NCBI RefSeq assembly: GCF_018614415.1
Contig: NZ_JAGGOO010000026.1
Span: forward strand, 1-34,526
Length of the DNA: 34,526 nucleotides
Origin: Streptomyces sp. ISL-12
GTDB taxonomy: Bacteria > Actinomycetota > Actinomycetes > Streptomycetales > Streptomycetaceae
Direction: 5' to 3'
The notes beneath the pieces were generated by a model. It saw only the letters and a program-made list of their open reading frames with translations, did not search any database and had not been told where the DNA came from. Of the stretch, positions 7,574 to 15,245 are shown in pieces. Each line of letters opens with the position of its first letter. Within the stretch, counting starts at the first letter, position 1. Made by a program: the position numbers and the translations under genes.

Positions 7574-8674
7574 TCAGGCGTGCTGGCAGTAGCGGTTCAG
7601 AGGCGAGCCGGCTCGGCGGTGCATCTTCACGACCGGCATGCACGTGGTGCACTTCTTCTGCAGGGCGCAGCTCGTGCATGCGTCCTGACGCTGAAGTGCC
7701 CGGTCAGCGGTGGCGCCGAGCCGCGCCAATCCCGCGACACCCTCTTTGAGCAGTGGTATCGGGTGGTCACGGGAGACCTTGCAGACGGTTGCCAAGCCGA
7801 AGGGGTTCACGTTCAGGGACGTGTGGCCGGCGTCGCATCCAGTGAAGGGGGATTCCTTGCCGAGGAGCTCCGGGACCTGCTCAGCGAGGGGCTCGGCGCC
7901 GCCGGCGAAGGTCGGGGAGATGTGGGCGTACTCGCGGACGCGCGAGGCGTAGCGGTGGGCGAGTGCCCGCATGGCCTCGGCCTCGTGGGCGTTCCTGCGG
8001 GTGATGATCACGCTCAGGGACAGCGGCAGACCGGCCTCGGCGGCTGCGGTGAGGCCGCGCATGAAGTTGTTGAAGGAGCCGCGGCGCTGTGTGAAGCCGT
8101 CGAAGGTCTGTGCTGTGGCGCCATACACGCTGAGCGTCACCCGGTACGGGCGCCGGGAGGTGAGCAGGTCGAGCATGGCCGGGCGGTGCAGGGTGGACCC
8201 GTTCGTCAGGATCTCCACCATCATCCCGAGGTCGTACGCGAGCGCGTACGTCTCCGGAAAGTGGCTGTCGATCGTGCACTCGCCCCCGCCGAGTTCGATC
8301 CACACGATTCCCGCGTCGCGCAGGATGTGCAGCAGGCACTCGCGAGGCTCCCATGCGAGACCCTCGTGCACCTTGTCGCCGTAGACGCAGTGGCCGCACG
8401 CCCAGTTGCACCCGTTGTTCACCTCGTACGAGGCGCGACCGTGGCCGTATGGAGAGGAAGAGCGGATCAACAGCGCGTCACGTGCCGGGCTTTCTCCGAG
8501 ATCGAGCCGCCAGCGGCGCCGAGCGGCCTTGCGCAGCCACTCGGGAATCGGTCCCTTGGTCGTGGCATCGCGCAGTTCCACGTATTGGTGTTGCTTGATC
8601 CTGATCCCTGCGGCGCTTCCCGGGCGTAAGACAAAGCAGTCCGAGAGGAACGGAGCGACGATCAGCTGATGCAT
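7574..8674 (-). CDS. Radical SAM / SPASM-domain protein, probable peptide maturase
   Basis: A 366-residue enzyme. The Cx3Cx2C motif that holds the SAM-cleaving [4Fe-4S] cluster is at C89, C93 and C96 (CNWACGHC). It is followed by the GGGE motif (residues 129-132) and the strand VEILTNGS. The C-terminus carries a SPASM pattern: C280-x12-G293-x4-C298, then C333-x2-C336-x5-C342-x2-C345 and C363, ligands for auxiliary clusters. SPASM proteins usually modify ribosomal peptides. I chose ATG 8674 because GGAGGTC lies just upstream. Leu16 is encoded by TTA (8627-8629), so translation should need the bldA tRNA. The N-terminal ~80 residues may bind the substrate peptide. No exact subfamily is recognised. 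Confidence 0.9.
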   Translation of the reverse strand: MHQLIVAPFLSDCFVLRPGSAAGIRIKQHQYVELRDATTKGPIPEWLRKAARRRWRLDLGESPARDALLIRSSSPYGHGRASYEVNNGCNWACGHCVYGDKVHEGLAWEPRECLLHILRDAGIVWIELGGGECTIDSHFPETYALAYDLGMMVEILTNGSTLHRPAMLDLLTSRRPYRVTLSVYGATAQTFDGFTQRRGSFNNFMRGLTAAAEAGLPLSLSVIITRRNAHEAEAMRALAHRYASRVREYAHISPTFAGGAEPLAEQVPELLGKESPFTGCDAGHTSLNVNPFGLATVCKVSRDHPIPLLKEGVAGLARLGATADRALQRQDACTSCALQKKCTTCMPVVKMHRRAGSPLNRYCQHA

Positions 8675-8721
8675 TGCGACCTCCAATGGCAGAGGGAGTA
8701 TGCGTACAAGTCGGGTGGGCC

Positions 8722-9087
8722 TCACCGGGCAGACGGAAGGTCGGTGTCTCCGCGTGGGCTGTGCTCATCGCCGGCATCGGGTACAGGCAGCCGCGCTCCG
8801 CGGCTCTCGGCGACGCGGAGGGCGTCTTGCAGAGCCTCGGTCAGCCGGGCGGAGAGGAACCTCAGCTCGCCGGCGCTCGCTTCGGGGGTACTGAGCAGCG
8901 CCTGTGCGTGGCTGACCAACTCGGCGCCCATCCCGAGCTGCACGGACTCGATCCGGTCCGCGACCCGGGAGACGTAACCCCTTCCGCTGCCGTCGGTGAT
9001 GAGGTAGCAGGGCTTTCCTTCGGGGCCGGACCAGGGCAGAAGACGGGTCAGCCGGCGCGGGGCGGGAGTGGTCGGGTCGGTGTCCAT
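8722..9087 (-). CDS. Conserved small protein of unknown function
   Basis: A 121-residue protein starting at ATG 9087 (GTG 9090 is possible). The upstream gene's TGA overlaps this ATG in a TGATG string, so translation is coupled. The N-terminal half contains LLPWSGPEGKPCYLITDG and GRGYVSRVADRIESVQLGMG. The C-terminal half is a predicted amphipathic helix (ELRFLSARLTEALQDALRVAESRGAR). No catalytic motif is visible. Proteins of this look are common in Streptomyces accessory regions near helix-turn-helix regulators. A truncated relative lies at 5836-5976. It ends 48 bases before the radical SAM gene and belongs to the same operon. Confidence 0.8.
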   Translation of the reverse strand: MDTDPTTPAPRRLTRLLPWSGPEGKPCYLITDGSGRGYVSRVADRIESVQLGMGAELVSHAQALLSTPEASAGELRFLSARLTEALQDALRVAESRGARLPVPDAGDEHSPRGDTDLPSAR

Positions 9088-9437
9088 CACGCGGCCACCC
9101 TTTCGCCGGTCGTCCCGACGCCCTGGACCGTCACCCCGTGGAACCGGCGTGGGCCGACATGGGGACAGCGGTACTGACGCTGTCGTTGCCGACGACGCTT
9201 CAGGTGCTCCCGCTGGCCAGGGGCGACGAGGTAGGGGCGTACGAGAGGGGAGTCCTTGCCTCGGAGGCGGGGCTGGTCGGCCGGCCGGTGATGTACGCGG
9301 GGCTCAGTGCGGACGTTCGGTGCGGTGGCCGACCGTCGCGATACGCGAACGGGACGCGAGACGGCGCGGTGCCGACCGCGCGGAGGGAACATCAGTCTCA
9401 GCAGCAGCGCGCAGAGGCGGGCGATACAGTGCGGCAT
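9087..9437 (-). CDS. Conserved small Arg-rich protein of unknown function
   Basis: A 116-residue basic protein. Although Arg-rich like many false frames of GC-rich DNA, I accept it for three reasons: AAGGAA sits about ten bases before ATG 9437, its TGA overlaps the next gene's ATG (TGATG), and segments such as FPPRGRHRA and DSPLVRPYLVA recur in a family of Streptomyces small proteins I have seen before. It begins with a short hydrophobic stretch (IARLCALLLRLMF). It is the first gene of the putative operon. The 16-base palindrome at 9497-9512 lies about 60 bases upstream. Function unknown. Confidence 0.65.
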   Translation of the reverse strand: MPHCIARLCALLLRLMFPPRGRHRAVSRPVRVSRRSATAPNVRTEPRVHHRPADQPRLRGKDSPLVRPYLVAPGQREHLKRRRQRQRQYRCPHVGPRRFHGVTVQGVGTTGERVAA

Positions 9438-9496
9438 GTCTACCTGGTTCCTTCAGGCGGGCCATGCCCCCGGGCCGTGTCAGCGGTCGCGGGGGT

Positions 9497-9512
9497 CCGT
9501 CATCGATGACGG
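9497..9512. promoter_or_regulatory. 16-bp perfect palindrome upstream of the radical SAM operon
   Basis: CCGTCATCGATGACGG is identical on both strands. On the minus strand it lies about 8 bases downstream of a TAGCGT that could be a -10 box, so it would overlap the transcription start of the operon. It also lies between the operon and the regulator gene's 3' end. An operator for the neighbouring helix-turn-helix protein is the obvious hypothesis. Confidence 0.5.
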
Positions 9513-9592
9513 CGCTGTAACGCTAGGGCGAGCGAACCGGTACGGACAGTGACGCCATGTGCCACTGCCCCGACCGACTGGGACAGGACGTC

Positions 9593-10909
9593 CTACCCCT
9601 CGATGTTCAGACGGTCCGCGAGTTCCAGGACGGGCGAAGTCCGACGGCGTTCCCGGTTGCGCAGGTCGGTCACCAGGCGGCGACTCGTGGAGTGGTAACG
9701 CATCCACTCCGGGGCCGCGCGCTCGGCCGCCAGGAGAGCTTGGAGTGCGCCGCCGTCCCTGTTGAGGTCCGCGTGAGCGAGAGCGCGGTCGACATGGAAG
9801 CGTGCACGCCACGTCGGCGGCAGTGACGCCAGGCCGGTCACCGCACGCGCCGCACGGAGCGCCTCAGAGGTGTCCCCCATCTCCACGAGGAAGTTGACCT
9901 CTGCCACACCCACGTTGGTCGGGCCGAAGGGTGTCGCGTAATCGAGCCGGTCCACCCCGATCCGGGCCGCCGCCGCCCTGGCCATGCTGAGGAGCTCCCG
10001 GACGGCGTCCCGTCGTTCCAGCCGGACCGCAGCGGTAGCGGCGCGGAGCAGCAGGACTCCCCACAGGGCGAGTTCGAGGGGGTGGGACCTGAAGCCCGGC
10101 TCGATGCGCTCGGCTGCTGACAGTGCGACTCGCTCGGCATCGGCCAGGCGGCCCTGTTTGGTGAGGACCCATGCGAGGCTGGAGTAGCCGACCGATTCCA
10201 GATGAGGATCATCCGCCCTCGCGACTGCGGCCATGGAACGCTCCAGAGCGGTGAAGGCCGCGTCCTCCTTCCCGAGCGCGGTGAAAGTGGTGGCGGCGAC
10301 CTGATAAGCCTCGGCGAGGACGGAGTGGGCTGCCGCCGCATCGGTGCCGCTGTGGGACCGCGCTGCGTCCTTGGCGTCCCGGATCAACTGGGGGAGCAGG
10401 GCGCCGATCTCTCCTAAGCGTCCTTCGCGCCGAATGCGCTCGGTCGAACGCAGGGAGTTCCGCAACTGGGCGATTGCAGGTGGCTCTTCCGGCTCCGCCT
10501 CTTCTTCGCCGATCAGATCGGACACGGGTGAGACGGCCTGTCGCAGCGCGAGAACAGAGGGCGGGTCCTCCTCGCCACGCACCTCGAAGGTGGCGGGCTG
10601 GCCGAGGAGAGCGGACGGTTCGACGTCCAGCGCACGCGCCAACGCGTTGATGGTGGCGAGGCGGGCGGTCTGCCGTACTCCCTGTTCGAGCTTGCGGACG
10701 ATGTCGACCGACAGGCCGGCATGTTCGGCGAGTCCTTCCTGCGTCAGCTTCCGACGCACACGCAGCCGGGCCACCCGGTCCCCGATACTGGCTTCTTCGT
10801 GAAACTGCAAGGCGTACCCCCGCGAGTCGGTCTTGCTGACCACGTTACGTCGCGCGGGCATCGCATGCGGTGACGAGTCAGTACCTGGCGGAGTCAGTGC
10901 CATTGGCAA
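9593..10909 (-). CDS. Helix-turn-helix regulator with TPR-like C-terminal domain
   Basis: A protein of up to 438 residues. The N-terminal XRE-type helix-turn-helix spans about residues 42-105 (IGDRVARLRVRRKLTQEGLAE, then LEQG and INALARALDVEPSALL). The remaining ~300 residues are helical with tetratricopeptide-like repeats, like Streptomyces regulators that sense peptides or small ligands. The start is uncertain: ATG 10909, ATG 10861, GTG 10843 and TTG 10810 are all in frame. Homology to XRE proteins begins only near SIGDRV, so the first ~35 residues may be untranslated. One leucine codon is TTA (10415-10417), implying bldA dependence. It reads toward the radical SAM operon and is divergent from the ABM gene. 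Confidence 0.85.
   Translation of the reverse strand: MPMALTPPGTDSSPHAMPARRNVVSKTDSRGYALQFHEEASIGDRVARLRVRRKLTQEGLAEHAGLSVDIVRKLEQGVRQTARLATINALARALDVEPSALLGQPATFEVRGEEDPPSVLALRQAVSPVSDLIGEEEAEPEEPPAIAQLRNSLRSTERIRREGRLGEIGALLPQLIRDAKDAARSHSGTDAAAAHSVLAEAYQVAATTFTALGKEDAAFTALERSMAAVARADDPHLESVGYSSLAWVLTKQGRLADAERVALSAAERIEPGFRSHPLELALWGVLLLRAATAAVRLERRDAVRELLSMARAAAARIGVDRLDYATPFGPTNVGVAEVNFLVEMGDTSEALRAARAVTGLASLPPTWRARFHVDRALAHADLNRDGGALQALLAAERAAPEWMRYHSTSRRLVTDLRNRERRRTSPVLELADRLNIEG
10875..10901. repeat. Direct repeat GAGTCAGTRCC, 16-bp spacing
   Basis: GAGTCAGTACC at 10875-10885 and GAGTCAGTGCC at 10891-10901 differ by one base. Their starts are 16 bases apart, one and a half helical turns. 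They lie at the divergent start regions of the regulator and the ABM gene. They could be paired binding sites, perhaps for autoregulation; this is inference. Confidence 0.5.
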
Positions 10910-10918
10910 GGAGCGCCC

Positions 10919-11233
10919 ATGAGTGAGGGCTTCGGGCTGGTCGTCCGCTTCACGTTGCGCGATCAGCAGGCGGAGACCGCCTTTGACGGCCTGTGTGCTG
11001 AGACCTTGGCAGGGATCAAGTCACGAGAGCCAGAGACGCTGACCTACGTCATGCACATTCCTGTGGATGAGCCGCTGGTCCGCGTCTTCTACGAGTTGTA
11101 TGCCGACCGGTCCGCGTTCGAGGCGCATGAGGAGCAGTCGCACACCAATCGGTTCCTGGTCGAACGCGAGCAGTTCCTGACCGGCACGGAAGTGACGTCC
11201 CTGGACGCCATCGCCGGAAAGCGGGCGGTGTAA
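10919..11233 (+). CDS. ABM-fold (antibiotic biosynthesis monooxygenase-like) protein
   Basis: A 104-residue protein of the dimeric ferredoxin-like ABM family. It has the opening strand GLVVRFTLRDQQ, the pair of central strands TLTYVMHIPVD and VRVFYELYADRSAFEAHEEQSH, and a final helix leading to VTSLDAI. Such proteins act as quinol or small-aromatic monooxygenases without metal or flavin, or simply bind ligands. The H in EEQSHTNRF is the usual conserved His. AAGGAG precedes ATG 10919. It is divergent from the regulator and may mark the right edge of the accessory block. The substrate is unknown. Confidence 0.8.
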   Translation: MSEGFGLVVRFTLRDQQAETAFDGLCAETLAGIKSREPETLTYVMHIPVDEPLVRVFYELYADRSAFEAHEEQSHTNRFLVEREQFLTGTEVTSLDAIAGKRAV

Positions 11234-11248
11234 CCGGGTCCGTCCCCC

Positions 11249-12508
11249 TCAGGCCCGGCTGACCTCCTGCTCGGCAGGAGGCGCGGCGCCCTCGGCGACA
11301 ACGGACGCCTCCGCAGGCAGGCGCCGCATCAGCACCGCGTACCCGAACCCGGCCACCGTGCCGATCACCGCGCACATGCCCCACAGCCAGGCCGCGCCGT
11401 ACCGGTCGATGACGAAACCGCTCATCAGCGGCGCGACGAGGGCGGCGACGGACCAGGACATGCTGTACATGCCCTGGTACCGGCCGCGCCCCCGCGCCGG
11501 CGAGAGCTGGACCACCAGCCCCGTCTGGGTCGGCGCGTTGACGACCTCGGCCAGGGTCCACACGCACACCGTGAGGGCGAAGACGCCGACCGACCCGGCG
11601 AAGGCGGTGAGCCCGAACCCGTACCCGGCGAGCAGTGACGACACGATCAGCAACCGCCGGGGATCGCGGTGCTCGATGAAGCGGGTCACCGGGATCTGGA
11701 GTACGACGATGAGCAGGCCGTTGACGGCGATGGCCAGGCCGTAGTCGGCCGCCGAGAACCCGGCGTCACCCATCGCCACCGGCAGTCCCACGGACCCCTG
11801 CTGGAAGATCAGCGCCACCAGGAACGACAACCCCACGACGCTCATGAACCGCCCGTCGCGCAGCACCGTGCCGAGCGACACGGGAACCTCGTCGGTCGTG
11901 GCCGCCCGGACCTTCGGCCGGGACTCGGGCACCTTCAGGAAGACGACGACCGCGCAGACCAGCGTCATCCCCGCCTCGATCAGGAACCCGGCGAGATAGC
12001 TGAACTCCGCGATGAACCCGGCCGCCATGGACGACACGGCGAACCCGAGGTTGATCGCCCAGTAGTTCAACGAGAAGGCCCGCACCCGGTCCTCGGGCCG
12101 CACGATGTCCGCCATCATCGCCTGCACGGCCGGCCGCGAGGCGTTGGAGGCCGCGCCCACCAGGAAGGCGACGGCCGCGAGGGCCACCGGGTCCCGCATG
12201 AAGCCGAGCAGCGCGACGGAGGCGGCCGTCGACGTCTGCGCCACCAGCAGCGTCGGCCGCCGCCCCAGCCGGTCGGCCATCACCCCGCCGGCCAGCGAGG
12301 AGATCACCCCGCCCAGCCCGTGCAGAGAGGCGACGAGACCCGCGTACGAGGCGGAGTAGCCGCGGTCCAGCGTCAGGTACAGCGCCATGAACGTGGCGAC
12401 GAAGGCACCGAGCCGGTTGACGAGGGTGCTGGTCCACAGCCACCAGAACTCGCGGGGGAGCCCCGAGACGGACTCCCGGACGGCACGTATCGGACCGGCG
12501 GCTGGCAT
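11249..12508 (-). CDS. MFS transporter
   Basis: A 419-residue integral membrane protein with about 12 hydrophobic segments, the usual major-facilitator size. The loop between helices 2 and 3 carries the MFS signature GGVMADRLGRRP. A long open frame continues far upstream, but that part is the antisense of gpmA. I start at ATG 12508, which follows a G-rich GGGGGG. Drug or metabolite export is likely from family resemblance (the DHA-like N-terminal domain), though the substrate cannot be inferred. It is divergent from gpmA. Confidence 0.9.
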   Translation of the reverse strand: MPAAGPIRAVRESVSGLPREFWWLWTSTLVNRLGAFVATFMALYLTLDRGYSASYAGLVASLHGLGGVISSLAGGVMADRLGRRPTLLVAQTSTAASVALLGFMRDPVALAAVAFLVGAASNASRPAVQAMMADIVRPEDRVRAFSLNYWAINLGFAVSSMAAGFIAEFSYLAGFLIEAGMTLVCAVVVFLKVPESRPKVRAATTDEVPVSLGTVLRDGRFMSVVGLSFLVALIFQQGSVGLPVAMGDAGFSAADYGLAIAVNGLLIVVLQIPVTRFIEHRDPRRLLIVSSLLAGYGFGLTAFAGSVGVFALTVCVWTLAEVVNAPTQTGLVVQLSPARGRGRYQGMYSMSWSVAALVAPLMSGFVIDRYGAAWLWGMCAVIGTVAGFGYAVLMRRLPAEASVVAEGAAPPAEQEVSRA

Positions 12509-12648
12509 GGACCCCCCGTAGAGCAAATGTAAGCACCGAACAAGCAAGCACACCTTACTCAGCCGTCGCCCCGGCGACCACTGGATTAACACCCGGCCCG
12601 CGCCGTCCGTCCACCGGGCACCGGGGGCGGGCGCCGCGGGGCGTCGAT

Positions 12649-12654
12649 TACGCT
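12649..12654 (+). promoter_or_regulatory. Candidate -10 of a leaderless transcript (gpmA)
   Basis: TACGCT followed by seven bases and the ATG at 12662. There is no Shine-Dalgarno sequence before the ATG, so transcription probably starts at or beside it. Confidence 0.55.
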
Positions 12655-12661
12655 CGGACCC

Positions 12662-13423
12662 ATGGCCGACGCACCGTACAAGCTGATCCTCCTCCGCCAC
12701 GGCGAGAGCGAGTGGAACGAGAAGAACCTGTTCACCGGCTGGGTGGACGTCAACCTCACCCCGAAGGGCGAGAAGGAGGCGACGCGCGGCGGTGAGCTGC
12801 TGAAGGACGCCGGCCTGCTCCCCGACGTCGTGCACACCTCCCTCCAGAAGCGCGCCATCCGCACCGCGCAGCTCGCCCTGGAGTCCGCCGACCGCCTCTG
12901 GATCCCGGTCAACCGCTCCTGGCGCCTGAACGAGCGCCACTACGGCGCCCTCCAGGGCAAGGACAAGGCCCAGACCCTCGCCGAGTTCGGCGAGGAGCAG
13001 TTCATGCTGTGGCGCCGCTCCTACGACACCCCGCCGCCGGCGCTCGCCAACGACGCCGAGTACTCCCAGTTCTCCGACCCGCGCTACGCGACCCTCCCGC
13101 CGGAGCTGCGCCCGCAGACGGAGTGCCTGAAGGACGTCGTCGCGCGGATGCTCCCGTACTGGTTCGACTCGATCGTCCCCGACCTCCTGACCGGCCGGGT
13201 CGTCCTGGTCGCCGCCCACGGCAACTCGCTCCGCGCCCTGGTCAAGCACCTCGACGGCATCTCCGACGCCGACATCGCGGGCCTCAACATCCCCACCGGC
13301 ATCCCGCTCTCCTACGAACTGGACGCCGACTTCAAGCCGCTCAACCCCGGCGGCACCTACCTCGACCCGGACGCGGCGGCGGCGGCGATCGAGGCGGTCA
13401 AGAACCAGGGCAAGAAGAAGTAG
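12662..13423 (+). CDS. gpmA: 2,3-bisphosphoglycerate-dependent phosphoglycerate mutase
   Basis: A 253-residue glycolytic enzyme interconverting 3- and 2-phosphoglycerate. The phosphohistidine motif [10 protein letters not shown] lies at about residues 8-17. The [10 protein letters not shown] and [13 protein letters not shown] segments that bind substrate follow, and the second catalytic His is in [17 protein letters not shown]. The length matches the cofactor-dependent family. Expression is probably from a leaderless mRNA (see 12649-12654). A strong hairpin follows the stop. Confidence 0.97.
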   Translation: MADAPYKLILLRHGESEWNEKNLFTGWVDVNLTPKGEKEATRGGELLKDAGLLPDVVHTSLQKRAIRTAQLALESADRLWIPVNRSWRLNERHYGALQGKDKAQTLAEFGEEQFMLWRRSYDTPPPALANDAEYSQFSDPRYATLPPELRPQTECLKDVVARMLPYWFDSIVPDLLTGRVVLVAAHGNSLRALVKHLDGISDADIAGLNIPTGIPLSYELDADFKPLNPGGTYLDPDAAAAAIEAVKNQGKKK

Positions 13424-13431
13424 CCCACGCG

Positions 13432-13476
13432 GCCATGCCTCCCACCCGTGCTTTCCGCGCGGCTGGGAGGCATGGC
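13432..13476. terminator. Terminator after gpmA
   Basis: GCCATGCCTCCCA (13432-13444) pairs perfectly with TGGGAGGCATGGC (13464-13476), a 13-bp stem with a 19-base loop. It starts nine bases after the gpmA stop. The convergent SRPBCC gene ends at 13540, so it may serve both directions. Confidence 0.7.
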
Positions 13477-13539
13477 TGCCTTCTGGGACCATGCCGACGG
13501 ACCGGCTCAGAGGTGGTCGCATGATCCGCCGGAAAGGCC

Positions 13540-13950
13540 TCAGGCGGACTCCATCAGCTCCTTGAGGCGGGCCAGGTCGGCGGAGACCATGTCGGCGTCA
13601 CGGTCGAAGTCGGCGTCGCTCATCTCCGGCCGGCGACGGAGGGTGAACACCACTTCGCTCCCCGCGTCGCTGCGGATCACGCGTACCGGGTTGTAGACGG
13701 TCTCCCCGGAGGGCAGCGTGACGTCGTGGTCGAGTACACCCAGCTCGTTGCGCGGCGTGAAGGCGATCTCGACCCGTCCCATGGGGGATGATTCCGCGAC
13801 CCAGCGCTCCCCGATCTCGGTGATGGATCCCCCCAGGCCATGGGCCCACGCGGGCAGGTTGGCCGGGTCCGACGCGTAGGCGTAGACATCGTCAGCAGTG
13901 CGGTCGATATGGGTACTGAGATGGCGTGATTCCTTGCCGGTGTCGTTCAT
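13540..13950 (-). CDS. SRPBCC / polyketide cyclase-like protein
   Basis: A 136-residue protein of the START/SRPBCC ligand-binding fold. It begins ESRHLSTHIDRTADDVYAYASDPANLPAWA, the classic first strand plus two short helices. Mid-protein beta strands (RVEIAFTPRNELGVLDHDV, EVVFTLRRRPEMSDADFDRD) follow, and the closing long helix is DADMVSADLARLKELMES. ATG 13950 is the start that gives this canonical opening; the longer frame adds Arg/Pro-rich residues. Such proteins bind hydrophobic ligands; a specific role is not visible. Confidence 0.85.
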   Translation of the reverse strand: MNDTGKESRHLSTHIDRTADDVYAYASDPANLPAWAHGLGGSITEIGERWVAESSPMGRVEIAFTPRNELGVLDHDVTLPSGETVYNPVRVIRSDAGSEVVFTLRRRPEMSDADFDRDADMVSADLARLKELMESA

Positions 13951-14388
13951 GGCAGTGACGGTAATGGCCCGCGGCCACCGTCCTCTTGAACGAATCGGAC
14001 GTGCGTGACCCGTCGGACAGGCCCTCGTAGCAGCGGGAGTGGTCACACCGCCGCCGCGGACGTCTTCACCGGCGTACGAGTCGCGCCGGTACGTCCGTGG
14101 TCAAGTTCCGCCGGGTCACAGCTCCGTCCCAGCGGGGCGACCCGGTCCGGGGCCCGTCACCCAGGGCCACCCGGTGCCGTGAGGGGGGCCTGGCGGAGGC
14201 CCGTCAGGGATTCGGGGTGCGCGGCGCGGCGGGGACTGTGTAACAGGGGTGTCCTGACGGGCGGTCGGGCGGAACGGAGCAACGGGTCCGGCGACTCCTC
14301 GTTGTCAGAAACGCCCGCTCGTACCGACTCCGACTCCGACTCGGACCGAGCAGCGCCACCGCGTCCCACCGAGACCGAGGAAGAAACG
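13951..14388. other. 438-base gap between divergent genes
   Basis: I see no convincing gene here. The only structure I can point to is a run of GACTCC-like hexamers near 14327-14343 and purine-rich DNA before the 14389 start. No clear -35/-10 pair is visible. Both flanking genes need promoters in this gap. Confidence 0.5.
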
Positions 14389-15039
14389 ATGCGCGTTCGC
14401 AAGCTCACCTTCACCGCCCTGGCCCTTGCCGCCGGCCTCTCGCTCACCGCCTGCAACGGCGACGACAGCGCGGCACAGAGCAGCGGGACGTCCGCGTCCT
14501 CCGCGTCGTCCGCGGGCAGCGGTTCCGCCGAGGGGAGCGGGCAGGACTCCGCCGGGAAGTCCGCCACGGGCCAGGGCACGGCCACCGGGACCGGCTCGGA
14601 CACCGACGCCGCGGCCGGGAACTGCAGCACCGACGCACTGGAAGTCACCGCGACGGACGCCACCATCGGCGGCGACACCGAGGGCACGGTCGCGGTCACG
14701 TTCAAGAACGGCGGCGGCCAGGACTGCACCCTGTCCGGCTACGCGGGCGTCGACCTCAAGACCAACGCGGGGGACCTGTCCGCGGAGCGCACCGGCCAGG
14801 ACTCCGACCCCGTGACCCTCGCGGACGGGGAGTCGGTGTCCTTCGGCATCACCTACCCGGTCAACGACTCGGGCGGCTCCGGCGTCCGCATCACCGGCCT
14901 CGTGGTGACCCCGCCCAACGAGACCAAGTCGGTCACCCTCGACTGGCCGGGCGCCGCCTCCCTGCCCGTCACCGACGGCTCCGGCGCCACCGTCAAGGTC
15001 GGCCCGATGGGCAGCGCGGGCCAGGGCGGGGCGAGCTGA
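14389..15039 (+). CDS. DUF4232-type lipoprotein
   Basis: A 216-residue exported lipoprotein. The signal peptide ends with a lipobox, L19-T-A-C22, so Cys22 should be lipidated and anchored outside the membrane. Residues ~25-80 are a Ser/Gly/Ala/Thr-rich linker. The rest is a DUF4232-like domain with CSTDALEVTATDA, the second Cys in GQDCTLSGYAGVDL (a probable disulfide pair) and a strand-rich ending VTLDWPG. The start ATG follows GAGGAAGAA. The domain's function is unknown. Confidence 0.88.
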   Translation: MRVRKLTFTALALAAGLSLTACNGDDSAAQSSGTSASSASSAGSGSAEGSGQDSAGKSATGQGTATGTGSDTDAAAGNCSTDALEVTATDATIGGDTEGTVAVTFKNGGGQDCTLSGYAGVDLKTNAGDLSAERTGQDSDPVTLADGESVSFGITYPVNDSGGSGVRITGLVVTPPNETKSVTLDWPGAASLPVTDGSGATVKVGPMGSAGQGGAS

Positions 15040-15245
15040 GGCGCGTCCTCCGACGGCATGCGTGCGCGGATCTCTCTCCGGTGGGGACGAAGGGCAGTGA
15101 GCCGGCTGGTGGTCCCGCCTCCCCCCTCGTATGCCGGAATGGGGAATTCCGATTTCGGACCGAAAGATCCGTACAACTCGGTGACGTCCTCATGGGTCTC
15201 CCCCCACATCCGGACCATGATCCGGCCCCTCGTGCTGGGAGAACC

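Noticed and set aside
12509..13522. N-terminal extension of the MFS gene frame
   Set aside because: It is the antisense of gpmA; the transporter fold and a G-rich ribosome site begin at ATG 12508.
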